Assembly: GCA_009667805.1 (NCBI GenBank)
Contig: CM019063.1
Coordinates: 59,628,881 to 59,692,880 of the forward strand
Reading direction: 5' to 3'
Length of the DNA stretch: 64,000 nucleotides
Source: Leptobrachium leishanense
Taxonomy: Eukaryota; Chordata; Amphibia; Anura; Megophryidae
Positions 33,801 through 48,200 of the stretch are shown piece by piece. The notes under the pieces are model-generated. The model was not told where the DNA came from, made no database searches, and saw nothing but the letters and a program-made list of their open reading frames with translations. Every line of letters starts with the position of its first letter. The first letter of the stretch is position 1. Both the position numbers and the translations under genes were made by a program.

Positions 33801-35682
33801 CCTGCTCTCCCTACCTTTTGGGCGTACTCGTCACATGTTGGTCCCACCGGTACAACCATCACTTGCTGTGGAGAAAGCCAGAGCGGCCTAGAAAACGAGA
33901 AATGGCGACATGATTACAGGGTGACTGGATACAGGGAAGAGCAAAAATGTTTTGTTGCTATTAATTAGTCAGACAGATTTTGTCAAACCAGAAATCCTGC
34001 AAATTCCAAAAAATGTAATGTCTTTATCTGAAATATTTCAAAAATTACAGGAATTTTTTCAGCGCCGCAATGACACCAAAATGTGGTGAATTCCACATCT
34101 AACCTCATGTGATGGGGGGGGGCTAAAAATCTTTAAAAAATTAAATGTCCTTTTTTTTAAAATTTTATTTATTTTTGGCATGCCGGACCGTGCTACAGGC
34201 CTCCCCTTCTTTCTTTTTTGGCGTCTTTGTGGCGGCCACCACTAGCGTCGCTGGGTGGGGGCGGGTTCAGCACACACTGGGTGACACCAAAGACTTTGAT
34301 TTTTGAACCGGCCGACGCACGCCAGGAAGGTCACCGTATCGGGCCTTTGCAATCTTTTTCACCTCTTTAATCTTGGGTCCCGGGTGTACTTTTCAGTGTG
34401 TGCTCCTTTTTTTTCTTGCTTCAGATGTCTCTTTAGTTGCCCTTGCCATACTTTCTGCATTTTTGAGACACTTTTTGCAGTACTCTTATTGTTTTGTGCT
34501 TTTTGAGACTTGGCCCTGCGTGGCCGCTGTGCTGCCTGTTTTTCCTGATGACCTTTTTCCTTTTCGAAATAAAAAAATTGTCCAAAAAGGTCATTAAAAA
34601 AATAAAAAAAAAGGTCCATGTAAGAAGTGGCTGATGTCTCCTAGATCAGTGCTTCCCAACCGCAGTCCTCCGGTTCCTCTAACAGGCCAGATATTGCAGA
34701 TCACCTTGGGGAAATGCAGACTGAATCCTGCAATCACTGAGCCGCAAATCATATCACCTGTGCTGTGCTTCACATATCCTGCAAACCTGGCCTGTTAGGG
34801 AGACCTGAGGACCAGGGTTGGGAACCACTATTGTAGCAAATCCCTGGGTTTTTCATAGCTTCCTTTGGGAGTCTTCGTACCATGCAAGTACAGCTTAACA
34901 AGCACACATGCCTAGTGAACTACGACAGAAATACAATGTGGTCGTCATAGTGTGCCGTCAATACACGAGGTGCGTCACGGTGTGTGTAAAAGCATTGATG
35001 GGAACCAAACGTTTAACGGTTTGCCATCATGTTCTTCAAGAGTACATGGTATGTCTGTAGTTGCATTTGCGCACAAATGTCGACCTTTGTATAAAGGAAA
35101 TTATGTAGACAGACATTCACCGCAGGATCCCCAGAGTGCAGGGAAAATCCACTGAAACAAAAAAAGAAAAAGTCGCAAATCCGCCGAAATTATAGGATCT
35201 GATAATTTTGGAAGCTTTGCTGCTTTTTTTTTTCTTTTTAAAATCAGGCAGCAACTATCGGATTCGATCCTGTAAAGCGCCGCAAACCCGCCACTGCAAA
35301 GCACCGACAAGCCGCCAGACGGAGGAAGAGGAAGAAGAGGAAGAGGAAGAGGAAGAAGAGGAAGAGGAAGAGGAAGAAGAGGAAGAGGAAGAGGAAGAAG
35401 AGGAAGAGGAAGAGGAAGAAGAGAAGAGAAGAGGAAGAAAGGAAGAAGAGGAAGAGGAAGAAGAGGAAGAAGAGGAAGAGGAAGAAGAGGAAGAGGAAGA
35501 GGAAGAGGAAGAAGAGGAAGAGAAGAAGAGAAGAAGAGGAAGAAGAGGAAGAAGAGGAAGAAGAGGAAGAAGAGGAAGAAGAGGAAGAAGAGAAGAAGAG
35601 GAAGAAGAGGAAGAAGAGGAAGAAGAGGAAGAAGAGGAAGAAGAGGAAGAAGAGGAAGAAGAGGAAGAAGAGAAGAGAAGAG

Positions 35683-35715
<33 letters not shown>

Positions 35716-38700
35716 AAGAAGAAGAAGAAGAAGAGAAGAAGAGAGAAGAAGAAGAAGGAAGAAGAAGAAGAAGAGAAGAAGAAGAAGAAGAAGAGGAAAG
35801 AAGAAGAAGAAGAGGAAAGAAGAAGAAGAAGAGGAAAGAAGAAGAAGAAGAGGAAAGAAGAAGAAGAAGAGGAAAGAAGAAGAAGAAGAGGAAAGAAGAA
35901 GAAGAAGAGGAAAGAAGAAGAAGAAGAAGAAGAGAGAAGAAGAAGAAGAAGAAGAAGAAGAAGAAGAGAAGAAGAAGAAGAAGAAGAGAAGAAGAAGAAG
36001 AAGAAGAAGAAGAAAGAAGAAGAAGAAAGAAGAAGAAGAAGAAGAAGAAGAGAAGAAGAAGAAAGAAGAAGAAGAAGAAAGAAGAAGAAGAAAGAAGAAG
36101 AAGAAAGAAGAAGAAGAAAGAAGAAGAAGAAAGAAGAAAGAAGAAGAAAGAAGAAAGAAGAAGAAAGAAGAAGAAGAAGAAGAAGAAGAAGAAGAAGAAA
36201 GAAGAAGAAGAAGAAGAAGAAGAGAAGAAGAAGAAGAAAGAAGAAGAAGAAGAAGAAGAAGAAGAAGGAAGAAGAAGAAGAAGAAGAAGAAGAAGAAGAA
36301 GAAGAAGAGGAGAAGAAGAAGAAGAAGAAGAAGAAGAAGAAGAAGAAGAAGAAAGAAGAAGAAGAAGAAGAAGAAGAAGAAGAAGAAGAAGAAGAAGAAG
36401 AAGAAGAAGAAGAAGAAGAAGAAGAAGAAGAAGAGGGAGAAGAAGAAGAAGAAGAAGAAGAAGAAGAAGAAGAAGAAGAAGAAGAAGAAGAAGAAGAAGA
36501 AGAAGAAGAAGAAGAAGAAGAAGAAGAAGAAGAAGAAGAAGAAGAAGAAGAAGAAGAAGAAGAAGAAGAAGAAGAAGAAGAAGAAGAAGAAGAAGAAGAA
36601 ACGATTGACAGTGTCGAAATTGAAACGCTGTTTTCAAAGAAACTACTGAATGAAAAGGTCTGGAATTTACATATAAAATCCAATGAATGATAATAAAAAG
36701 GTCTGTTACAGAAAAAAGAAAAAACGCTATTAAAAAAAAATAATAGTAAGAGTTCCCAGAAAATGCCTAAAAGATAAAAAAAAAATTGCTGCAGATTAAT
36801 AGAATAAACGGTTTATTAGATATTGAACTGAAATGAGATTTTTTTTCTACATCGAAACCTGTGGTATTTGCCTGACTAAACCTGTCGAAACCAACGAACA
36901 GCAGGGCATTTCACGGCTGTTCTGTGTCTCTGAATAGATTAACCATTGCTTCTCTATGGGGGATTTCACTGCCGAACAGGCACCGTATTTCACTGGCAAT
37001 TTGCTGAAATTTGGCGAACTGCCTTCTTTCTGAATAGCCAAATGGCCACGAATTTGCACTGTACAGGGAAATTCATGGTTCGGTGCAATTTCGGGGCAGA
37101 TCATCTCTCTTTGTATAACTGATAGTCGCCAAGAGACGCAGTCTTTTAGAAATCCGGAAAGGAAAACTCATTTACCATTTTCCACCAAAGTTCTCAACAA
37201 GAATAGCGATCATTCGTTCCACGGAGCCCAGGATGGCGCGGTGAATGATCACGGGCCTCTTCTTGTCATCGCCGTCAGGGCTGCAAAGAAAAAACAATAA
37301 ATGGGTATTTTAGGTGATAAAGGGTATAGACTTACGCCAAATAAATATATCGAAAAATAGCAGTTTCTATTCCTCACTGACCTGACGTAGGTGAGATTGA
37401 ACCGAATGGGCAGTTGGAAGTCCAGCTGGATCGTGGCACACTGGTGGTATCGTCCGATAGCGTCCTTAATCTCAATATCGATCTGGAAGGGAAATGTTCG
37501 CGGCACTTGTTAAAATATGTCACGTGGTAATTTATAGGATATGATGGAAATAATGGTATTTTTAGAAAGTCCAGTTAATGGCAGGAAAAATGATGCATAA
37601 TATGTGCAGGTTGCATAAACGAGTAAGAGGAAAATTTGACCGAAACACGAACAGCGCAGAAATGGGAAAAACAGCAGCGGTCACTAAAGGACGGACTTGT
37701 GTAAAAGCGCCCGGTCACTAAGGGGTTAAAGCGTGTGGTGGCAAAATGCTTAAAATTGGCTTGACCTCCAGGATGCACCCAAAAAATAAAAAATAGGATT
37801 ATTTGCTTCACTTTAAAGGCTCTGGGTAAAAGCACATTGATATATATATATCAGTTTGTTGCCAGTTCATTTCTCTCCACAACCACTCGGCACCTTCAAC
37901 CAGGCCGTGGTATTGAGTTGCTGGGATCCATGGCGGCTGCTCATTATTTACCCGCAGAGCCAGCAATCCCGAGAGAGACCCTAATGTAAAAATCAATCAT
38001 CGTACTTCAGGATCACACATAAAACACATCCTTTAACGAGAGATCGGTAGCATCGCCCGTCACGGAACAACACCTCGGCTTCCAAGGTCCCAAGATACGT
38101 TGGAAAAGCTTTGTGTAAACATTGTTTCAATGTCACGTGTCATTGATCGAATCTACACGCCGGTGGTAAAGCAATCAATAGCACTTGGCGCGGCCTGAAC
38201 GCTTCCTCTCGATTGAGCAGGGATTAAAGCCAGCTACACGATATCTGCATGACAATAAAATAAAAAATAGTACAGATCACCAAGTGTTCATAATTACATC
38301 ATGCAATATGTATCACATCCTGGAATATTTACCAGGTGATGTATGATGGTAGATAGCGGTGCTCATATAGAGAGGGCAAACGATCCCTCACCCTTAAATA
38401 CAATAGATATTACCCAGACAGTTTCTTCAAGTGTGAGGGATTGTTTGCCCCCTCTGTATGAGCACGGCTATCTGCCATCATACACATATGGTGATCGCCT
38501 GGTAAATATTCCAGAACGCGATACATATTGCATGGTGTAATCATTAACCCTTAGTGATCTGTACTATTTAACCAAGCACTGGAGAAGCGCTGTATTCTTT
38601 GTTGTGGTGATTCTAGTGTAATGCCTTGCGCACCTAAGTGAGGTGCCTTCTGGGTATAGCGGCTATCGAATCCTAGTTATATAGGCTATCCCGGCGCCCC

Positions 38701-41700
38701 TCAATCACTGGTTATTTGCTAGGATATCTGCATGGTCTCTCCACGGTAAAGAAGCTGGGGCAAACGTGGAGAAGGAATAGGGTTTATGGTCGAATAAATG
38801 GGCTGGAAGTGGATTGGAACGGTGATTAAATATATCGGAAGGTAATGACAGGTCCCATCTGTCAAAACGAGCCTCTGGAGGTGGCCGATTACCTTGTAAA
38901 TAACACCTGGACACAGGTGAAAAAACATGACAAACTAGGACACACAATCTGTGCAATGATGAAGCGCGCCGTTAACCAGTCGCGGGGTTGCGTCTGATCC
39001 TTTCCACACCCTCGTTTTGTGACGAAAACCCAATTAAATCTACTATACTACACAATTAAAGGGACACTGCTCATCCTGACCACTTTATACATTTCGAGTG
39101 GTCAGGATAAGAGGAGTCCCCCCCCCAAGCTGACCCAATATGATGTAATCACTGGCTGAAGTGGAGGAGTTTCTGGCATCCTGCCCAGCAGCCCGGGATT
39201 TAGAATATACTAGCTGCCAGGCACTAGTGACATCAGCAGAGACTGAGAGCGTGATGACATCACCTTCTCCGAGACCACCGATGGATCGGATCTGCGCAGG
39301 CGATACGGAACTCTCGTACGTAAAGTGCGCAAGTCCTGTAGCTGTGTGCAGTCTGCGGCTCCTACATTCCACAAGGAACACAAATTGCGTTAGATAGCCT
39401 GCAGCGACATCTAGGTTCGGCAGCCCCTGAGCTGAAGAGGAGAAGCAGCGCACGATGGAGAAAAAAGGAGACTACAATCTGTTAAATCAGTGGTTCCCAA
39501 CCGCAGTCCTCAGGTCCTAACAGGCCAGGTTTTCAGGATATGTGAAGCACAGCACAGGTGATATGATTTGCTGCTCAGTGATTGCAGGATTCAGTCTGCT
39601 TCTTCCCAAGGTGATCTGCAAAATCTGGCCTGTTAGGGGGACCTGAGGACCAGGGATGGGAAACACTGCGTTAAATAATAAATATTACGGGGCAGATGCC
39701 GTCAGCACCCTCTGCCCAATTAGTTAAGGGCAAAAAAGGGAACGCTATCCCTTTAAGAAACAGAAAGACTCGCGCACAGCAATGCACTGCAGAAGCAGGA
39801 CAGCAAGGGGACACGGCTGGTAAAGCAAACACATTCAGGTCAGGAGGGAGAAGTCCTCAAACCTTTTTTCTCTTTTATAATCGGGATAACTGGCAAAGAT
39901 AGGGATACATAGAGCATGTAAATTAGGAAGACGCTTGCGCTCACATGGAGGATTGATTTAGCCTCAGCAAATGATTAGGACCTCAAACTCTGGCCTAAAG
40001 AACCCGCTGCTAGTGCGAGTTACAATACATGAAGGGAAATAAAGAGCCTGCACTTATTAAAAGGAAAAAAAATAAAAATAGAATGCAGCGACTTAGCCAG
40101 AATCTGGTTTCATTACAAGGCATGTAGCAGTGCGTGCTCATAGCACGATGTAACAGCGCCATCCAGAGGTAGCCGCGTAACTAACGTATCCACAGAAAGA
40201 GAAGACCCTTACGGCTGCTGTGAGACCCTGTTAGGGTAAGGTCAAATTAACGCATTATTCGCAGCGAGAGTCAAAAAGTGCGTCCGAAGGCATTGACGTA
40301 TTTTTTCACGGAATGCGCAAAAACGGTCATACGATGCGCATTTTCGTGCGTAATTTTTTACGGATCGTCAATAAAACACTTTTTGCATCTGGACGTTATG
40401 AAGGCTGGACATGAGCAGCGTCTGACCTCTCCTAATCACGCACACACGCCGCTGCAGCGCGTACGTCAGTACTAGCGGTTCTGCGTTCTCGAAAAAATGC
40501 ATTCATTTTCCACTTGCGTTGCGCGGCCGGACTTTCGTGCGGCCGTACTTCGTATATTGCCTGTCATTTGCTGCTACTGCGGCCGTGATTAAGTGCGCCT
40601 AAACACACGTTAAAAATGCGTTAGTCTGACCCCAGCCTTATTCTGCGTCTCCCATCAAACCGTGACACCATTTGTTTTGTATGTCCCTTGTTACCAGTAC
40701 TTTATTACCCGCACAGCATACGGCAGTGACGGCGAACCTTTGCGCACCCCTGATGTTTCTGACCTACATGTCCCATGAGGCTTCACGGCTGACTGAACAT
40801 CATGGGACATGTAGTTCAGAAACATCTGGGGGTGCCAAGGTTTGCCATAGGAGGTACTTAAAACCAAATCGAAAGGATCCAGGAGACAGAAAAATAATGA
40901 AATGTCCTTATTGTGTTTATGTGATGTTGCTGATATCTTACAAGAGAAAAACAAATCACATGTATGTTTAGTTAAGAAAATATTTTCCTCTATATGTGTC
41001 ACTGGCTGCATCCATTGTGTGATATTTTCCTCTATATGTGTCACTGGGTGCATCCATTGTGTGATATTTCCCCCTATATGTGTCACTGAGTGCATCCATT
41101 GTGTGATATTTCCCCCTATATGTGTCACTGGGTGCATCCATTGTGTGATATTTTGTGTTGTAAAATGCCGCCCCCCCCCCCCAATCTTTCCATCACTTGC
41201 TCCTCACTGTGTGGTTTTGGCCATAGAATGGAGTATATGGTCGATCACTGACCCAGTACATTGTGCGGAGTGTATTCAAAGGACATCACCGGGGGAGGGG
41301 GGGGGGGTTCGATCAGATTAAATGTCTTTTTAAGCTCCCTGACATATCTCATGCAGCTGCCAACTCTTATCTCATGTAGCCTGAAGAACAATAGACCCCC
41401 TGCAGCCTTATCTAAACAATCAATCCTCCACTCCACTGACTGTTAAGCCACAGAATTAAAGACAAACCTTTGCACAGACTATGTGAAATGTTGTCTCGTG
41501 GGAAAAATCCACAAAATAGAACAAAGCTGTGTTGTGTTTTGTTTTGTTTTAGTTTAAAGTAATTGCATGTAAAAAGGAAAAATAAACAGCAGCATGTTTT
41601 ATATAATGTGTTTTATAATGTGGTTTTGTTAGTTACGCACAAGTAATCTAGTTATGTAGGTGACAGTGTCCCTTACAAGTCAAAACTTGTCTGCCTTTTT

Positions 41701-44700
41701 ACACATACAGGCGTTATCTAGAGGGCAGAGGTTGCTGGTTCCCATGAGGCGCTCTCCCAACCTAATGAGTGGCATCATGGGTGATGTCGTTCTAAAACCT
41801 CTGGTGGTTGCTGACCCCTGCCAAAAAGTTATACTTTAGAATAGGGACATTTTTTTTTTAATAAACTTGTGCAACACACACCCTGTGACGCTGCGGCCTT
41901 TAAAAGGGACAATGAGCACCATGAGCGCTCTATGGAATTTCAATGCTCCTCCATTCCAGGTGTTAAAAAGGTGTAGGTGTGTGTGTATTTCTCACGAGTA
42001 TAGCATATACATACTGTATATATATGTTTATTATTGCAGAAGTCACTTGCACATCTCTGTCTCACTTTTATGCATCCTGGATCTGCTATTACACAGAGCC
42101 CTAAAATCAAATCAATGCTATGCCACACTGTGGCTTTCTAGCAGAGATCAGGTTTATGCAACTGTATATTTTACGCTCATCTGAGCAGGGCCCTCTACAC
42201 CTCTTAATTCTGTTTCATTCCCACTGGTAAATGTAAAGGAGGTGGTGGTGGTGGTATGCAGCTGCCCCGCAAACACACCTTCAGAAACTTACTACATTGT
42301 ATAACTAATTCTGTCGCTTTGTGCTACAATGTAACTACATGACCCACCATTGTGACATGTTAAAAGAACTAAACGGGCCGTCGCTGGAATCTAGACGCAC
42401 CCTTCACCTTTCCAACCTGGTGTTTAAGAGCTTTTCTGGGAACCTACCACCCTACCTGAATAGACTGCTCCCCCAGCAGTTCATCCTATAACCTCCGATC
42501 CAGGACCAGCACCTTACTTGCAATACCACAATACAAAAAGAAAGTGGCTCGATCCTCATTTTCTTACAGAGCGCCGCAATTATGGAATAACCTCCCAGAC
42601 GCCATCAAATCTTCCCCCAGTCTAAAGTCACTCAAGATATCTCTATTAACATAAACATTTAACATAATGACATATATATTATATTTATTTTCTGGGTTAC
42701 TCTGTATTTTATTACTTTGTATTTCTGTAACGACTGTAAAATTTCAATGTTCTTGAACCCAGGACATACTTGAAAACGAGAGAAATCTCAATGTATCCTT
42801 CCTGTTAAAATACTTTGCAAATAAATAAGCGCTACGGAAACTGTTGGCACTATATAAATTATGAGACACACACACACACACTTAAATCTCCGAATAATGG
42901 TGCACATGTTTGTATCGGCCCCCTCTCTTTTACCTCCTGTAATAACGGCATTGTAGGAGCTGTCAGATAAATTTTTCTATATTAAATCATTGTTACAGCT
43001 TTTATTTCCATGGATTCATCACGCTCCCTCATTCACAAAGCCCCTCAGTCCTCATCATCCGCCCCTTTGCTGTGGAATGCTGATGTATCGCATGGAGTTA
43101 CTTACATGGAGTTATTTACGCGGCCGCAAAGCTATTAGTCAAATAGTGCAATTTATTTTGTTACGCGTCAATAAGCGATCGAGATTCAGGCCCGCACAAG
43201 CGCTCCCGAGGGCCCAGCCCGTCTGCAGCCTGTAAAATATTGCAACCTGAAGGAAACGTACAAGAATGCAGACGAGTAAAAGACAGTGTTCCCTATTACA
43301 TAGCGGACGCCAACATGGAGACAGTAAGCGGGAGAATGTGCCCCAGCAGATTTACACTTACTGTCTCCGTGTTAACATCATATTCAGGGGGTAGGTACTA
43401 ACTTAACTCCTCCCCCTGCACCACACTACAAAGCTGCCGAATACCAGCAGCGGCGCTCCATGCGTATCAGGTAGTGGAGTCCATAGGACTCCAAGGAGGT
43501 TTACGCATCCTGAGCTTGTTCGTGCACCTCCATGGAGGGAGGCTAGGAACTGTTTGTTCTCAGTCTCACTCTGCTCCCACCGAGAAGAAGCGACGGATTA
43601 GGACGCCCCTTTTCACCACAAAGTACAGTAAGCTCGCGCAAGATGCGAGGCGCAAATTAAGTTCACCCCAGTGTAGCGCCAGTAGGGATGCACCGATACC
43701 ACTTTTTTAAGACCGAGTACCGATACTTTTTAAAAGTACTCACCGATACAGAGTACCGATACTTTCTTTAATGTCATGTGACGCTTTCCAATAAGAACAG
43801 ACCATATAAAAATGCCCACCAGCTCACATGTATATCCCCCCCTCAAGATATATATATATATATTCATACTGCCCCAGCTCATGGATTTGCCCCAGCTCAT
43901 GGATATGCCCCAGCACACACATGGATCTCCCCCCCCCCCCAGCTCACCTGGCACCTGGAGCTCTCCGCGATGATACTTACCTTCCTGGGCGACGCCGTGA
44001 AAGTCTTCGAGCGTGCGCTCGTTGGAAGGCCCCCAGCCGCGACCACGTGGGACCATGTGATCGCAGCTGGGGCCTTCCAACGAGCGGACGCGCGGAAACT
44101 TTCCCAGCGTCGCCCAGGAAGATAAGTATCATCGCGGAGAGCTCCAGGTGCCTGTCCGAATGCTCTATCGGCATTCGGACAGGCCCTGCAGCTGCTCACT
44201 GTGTTCATACTTACCTTCCTGAGCGACGCCGGGAAAGTTTCTGCGCGTGTGCTCGTTGGAAGGCCCCAGCTGCGATCACATGGTCCCACGTGGTCGCGGC
44301 TGGGGGCCTTCCAACGAGCGCACGCGCGGAGACTTTCACGGCGTCGCTCAGGAAGGTAAGTATGAACACAGTGAGCAGCTGCAGGGCCTGTCCGAATGCC
44401 GATAGAGCATTCGGACAGCCGCTTCCGGTATCGGGGAAAATATCGGGGGTACTGCACGATTACCAAGTACTCCTGCAGTACCCTGTATCGGCACCGATAC
44501 TAGTATCGGTGCAACCCTAAGCGCCAGCTATGGAATATCGATGCCAGACCTTAAACTTACTTCTAGCACCAACGCTTTACATATGGAGATGTTACATTAG
44601 CACCAACTATGTAATCAGGCCCTCTGTGTCCCTATGACACAGCATGTACTCACACACACTTGGCAGGAGAAAATCCCTGCTTTAAAGCAACACCCCACGA

Positions 44701-45192
44701 AATGCCCCCCCCTTATTGTCCGTACATAATAACGCAGAAGCTGCTGACAGCATCAACCCGATTCTTTATCATTTTTAATTCTTTTCTTTCCTGTACCCAA
44801 GCTCCGTTGCACCTGCACAGAACAATGGACGAGAGCTGTGCGCGCAAAACCGATCTACCGCTGTCTCGCTCAGGACGCTGGCTATCGCAGCTGGTCCGAG
44901 AGAGTGATGTCAGCGCAAAGTGTGCTGACCTCACCAGCGACTGATCCGCTGACTGGCAGGCAGGAAATTCAAACTCACGGCTGCGGGTGACACCGCCACA
45001 AAGCGCTAGGTGCCAAACCAGGCAGGAGCGAGTGTCCACCACACAGCCTGAGCACTTTAAAGAGATTAAATGGGCAGATGTCCTTTTAAAAAAAAAGATA
45101 CTTTCATTCTTCAATGGCTATGACTAAACGCTGCTAGACCTACACACGTATTTTATAAATGTGTCTGACCCTATGTATTATATAGTATACTG

Positions 45193-45232
<40 letters not shown>

Positions 45233-48200
45233 GTGAAAAGTGCAAAGCAAGAGTGGTTTCAAAACCAGAAATGTTAACAGTTGGAGCACTACATCTACAA
45301 GAACAAACCTTTACAGAGACTTCCAGAGACCTCCCTGCTGCTCCTGATGGTCTCCTTCCCCTTAGACCTCCTCTGCGGGCTGCAGCATTATTGCGGCTGC
45401 AGCACTCTGACACAATGTTCAGCTCTAGCATGCGGCGCGTTGCACAGACAGAGCAAATGACATGCTAGCTCTGCATAGTACGCCCCCCCCCCCAACACAC
45501 ACAAGCAAAGCCCTGCTGCAAGACTGAGCATCGCGGCGCATAAGACGCACACCCGGCATCGGAATCCTAGCCAGATTCCAAAAAACGTGGAACTTAAATC
45601 CCAGTATTCCGATTTTTTATTCAGTTACGCGCAGCGTCGAGCCGGACAGAGAGAAAGGAAAGCCATTCGACAAGAGCTTCCTACAGAGAAGGAGATGAAA
45701 GCGGACAAGCTGTAGCAAATCGATCACTCCCAGGAGACACAAAAAATGTGCTATTACTACACCTAAAAAAATAGGTCTGCCCTCTAGTGAAGAATCAAAG
45801 AACTGCACAGACTTGAGGGAAGACATTTATGTATGTACAATCAGGACTGCCATCAGAAATCATGGGGCCCCTTCATAAAGCACTGGCACTGGTCAGGGCC
45901 CCCCCTTCTGTCAGCTGCATCTCCTAGTTATCGACAACTATGGAATATGGCCCCAGATGTTTTAGCGCACAATGCACTGACAGCTTTAAGACAGCCTAAG
46001 CATCACAGAAACTGAGGCCAGTTCAGTTCCTCAGCAGCTGCTGAATTGCTCCATTGCAGTGGGTCAGATTGCTGCAGCCGTCTCACTGAACGCTTTGGCT
46101 GTGAATATTGAAGCAAAGGGCAGAGGATTGTTTAATGAAAGCTGCTGTTTCTGCAAAATCCACTGTTGTCCATTTTATTACCACTTTAGTGCTAATGCTT
46201 ACCATGTTCCGATAAATATTTGGTGTTTTGGTCTAAACCTTCAAACTGAACATTTGCATATTTTATTATTTGCTCCGTGGAGGCGGCCATCTTTCCTACG
46301 TCACACTCAGCTGCAAGTGCTATGTTAGCAGTGCTGAGCGCTGAACTGCAGCAAAGCATTCAGTGCCAAGTTGCTGTACCGGCTGGGTGGAGTAGAGGTG
46401 ACATCACTGCTCTGCATGGAGAGAGCCTGTGGAGTCATGGGTTCGATCCCGGCAAGAGCACCTCTCCAGTAAGTGTCCTTGGGCAAGACACCTAACGGTA
46501 CATACTCGCCACCCAGGACATACTTGAAAACGAGAGAAATCTCAATGTATCCTTCCTGGTAAAATACTTTCTCAAAAAACTTTCCTTCCAAACATCGGAT
46601 TCTCTCAGATTCTGAAATTGGAATGCTCGGGGGTCCCAAGAATTCCAGATAAAGGGTGCTCCACCAGTATGTGTGACAGACACCCCGACACGTTTAAAAG
46701 CCACAATAGTTACTATTTTGTAAGTTTAGTCATAGATTTGTAATGCACAACAAAAGAACAAAAGCAGATCTCACCTTGGGCCCGTAGAAAGCTCCGTCCC
46801 CTGGATTTAACACCCACTTCTCTCCAAATTCATTCAAACTGTTTTCAAGTTGCTGAAAATAACATTTAGGAAGAATATATTAAAAATGTGTTTTGCTTCT
46901 CTTCCCTGCAAGTAAACATTATCTGTCTGTGCTGTGAGCGGTGCGACGCGTTCGGCTACCAGAAAATACTGAGGCCTAAGTAACTCCGTCACATTGTGTG
47001 GGAGAGGGTCTGATTAAAAGTCATACGTTTAGCAGATTAGAGAGAATGATCTTCTCTTCACTCCTGTTAATATGGACTACATGTCTCATGGTGCTTCACG
47101 AACCACTTTAAAAAGCCAGAACAGAAGCACCGGAGGCGCCTCATCAGATGAATCCAGATGGGGAAAAAAAATAAGTTTTTTTAAAATTGGTACGGAGCCC
47201 CCGCTGGTGTCAGGAAGAAAAAAAAAAATGAAAGTGCGGCCACAATTTATCAGGTCGTGGGGACAATCTGCTAAATCGTTCCCCACGTTTTAATAAAAAA
47301 ATTTTGCATCAACATGCGCACGAATTACCCGATCCGTGCGCACGCTAAAGACACACAGCCTCTCCTCCCCAAGTCCTCCCACCTCAGCCAGAGCTGCAGC
47401 CGCTCACAGCTCTCCCTGGCCGGCTGCAGGTGAGTGATAAAACCCCCAAACCTCCTGCCATAGTATTCCAAGCTGGCGATTCAGCAGGTTACCATCCCTC
47501 TTTGGCATGTATGAGGTCTCAGGATCGATACCCTGCATGGCCACAGTATTTATTTTTTTCTTCATATACTTCTATACTTAATATATATCTGCTATTATCA
47601 GAAGATTGTATTATAATAGCATAATATGATTTATAATACAATATTATGATAATAGCAGATTATAAATAATCATAATATAATGCTACTATTATTTATAATA
47701 TTATATCTGTTATTAGAAGAGTGTATTATAGTAGCATTATAATATTTTATTTATAATATATCTGCTATTATCAGAAGATTGGATTATAAATAATCATAAT
47801 ATTATAATGCTATTATTTATAATACAATCTTCTAAAAGCAGATATATATTATTATTATAAATAATAGCAGCATTATAATATGATTATTTATAATACAATC
47901 TTCTGATAATAGCAGATATATATTAAGTATAGAAGTATATTAAGAAAAAAAAAATACTGTGGCCATGCAGGGTATCGATCCTGGGACCTCGTGCATGTCA
48001 AAAAGGGACGTTAACCTGCCGAATCGCCAGCTTGGAATACTATGGCAGGAGGTTTGGGGGTTTTATCACTCACCTGCAGCCGGCCAGGGAGAGCTGCGAG
48101 CAGCTGCAGCTCTGGCTGAGGAGGGAGGACTCGGTGAGGAGAGGCTGTGTGTCTTTAGCGTGCGCACGGATCGGGTAATTCATGCGAACGCTGATGGACA

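Noticed and set aside
35208..36683. Long open frames of 460-480 codons on both strands
   Set aside because: They are translations of the GAA/GAG tract (poly Glu/Lys/Arg or Ser/Leu/Phe) with no complex sequence beyond short ends.
43828..44520. 230-codon plus and 189-codon minus frames
   Set aside because: They encode almost the same peptide because the region is palindromic. The sequence lies inside a hAT-like non-autonomous element.
47450..48050. Genuine tRNA genes within the 1.08-kb palindrome
   Set aside because: Box-like words are present but I cannot fold a full cloverleaf with an acceptor stem. A SINE-like head is more likely.
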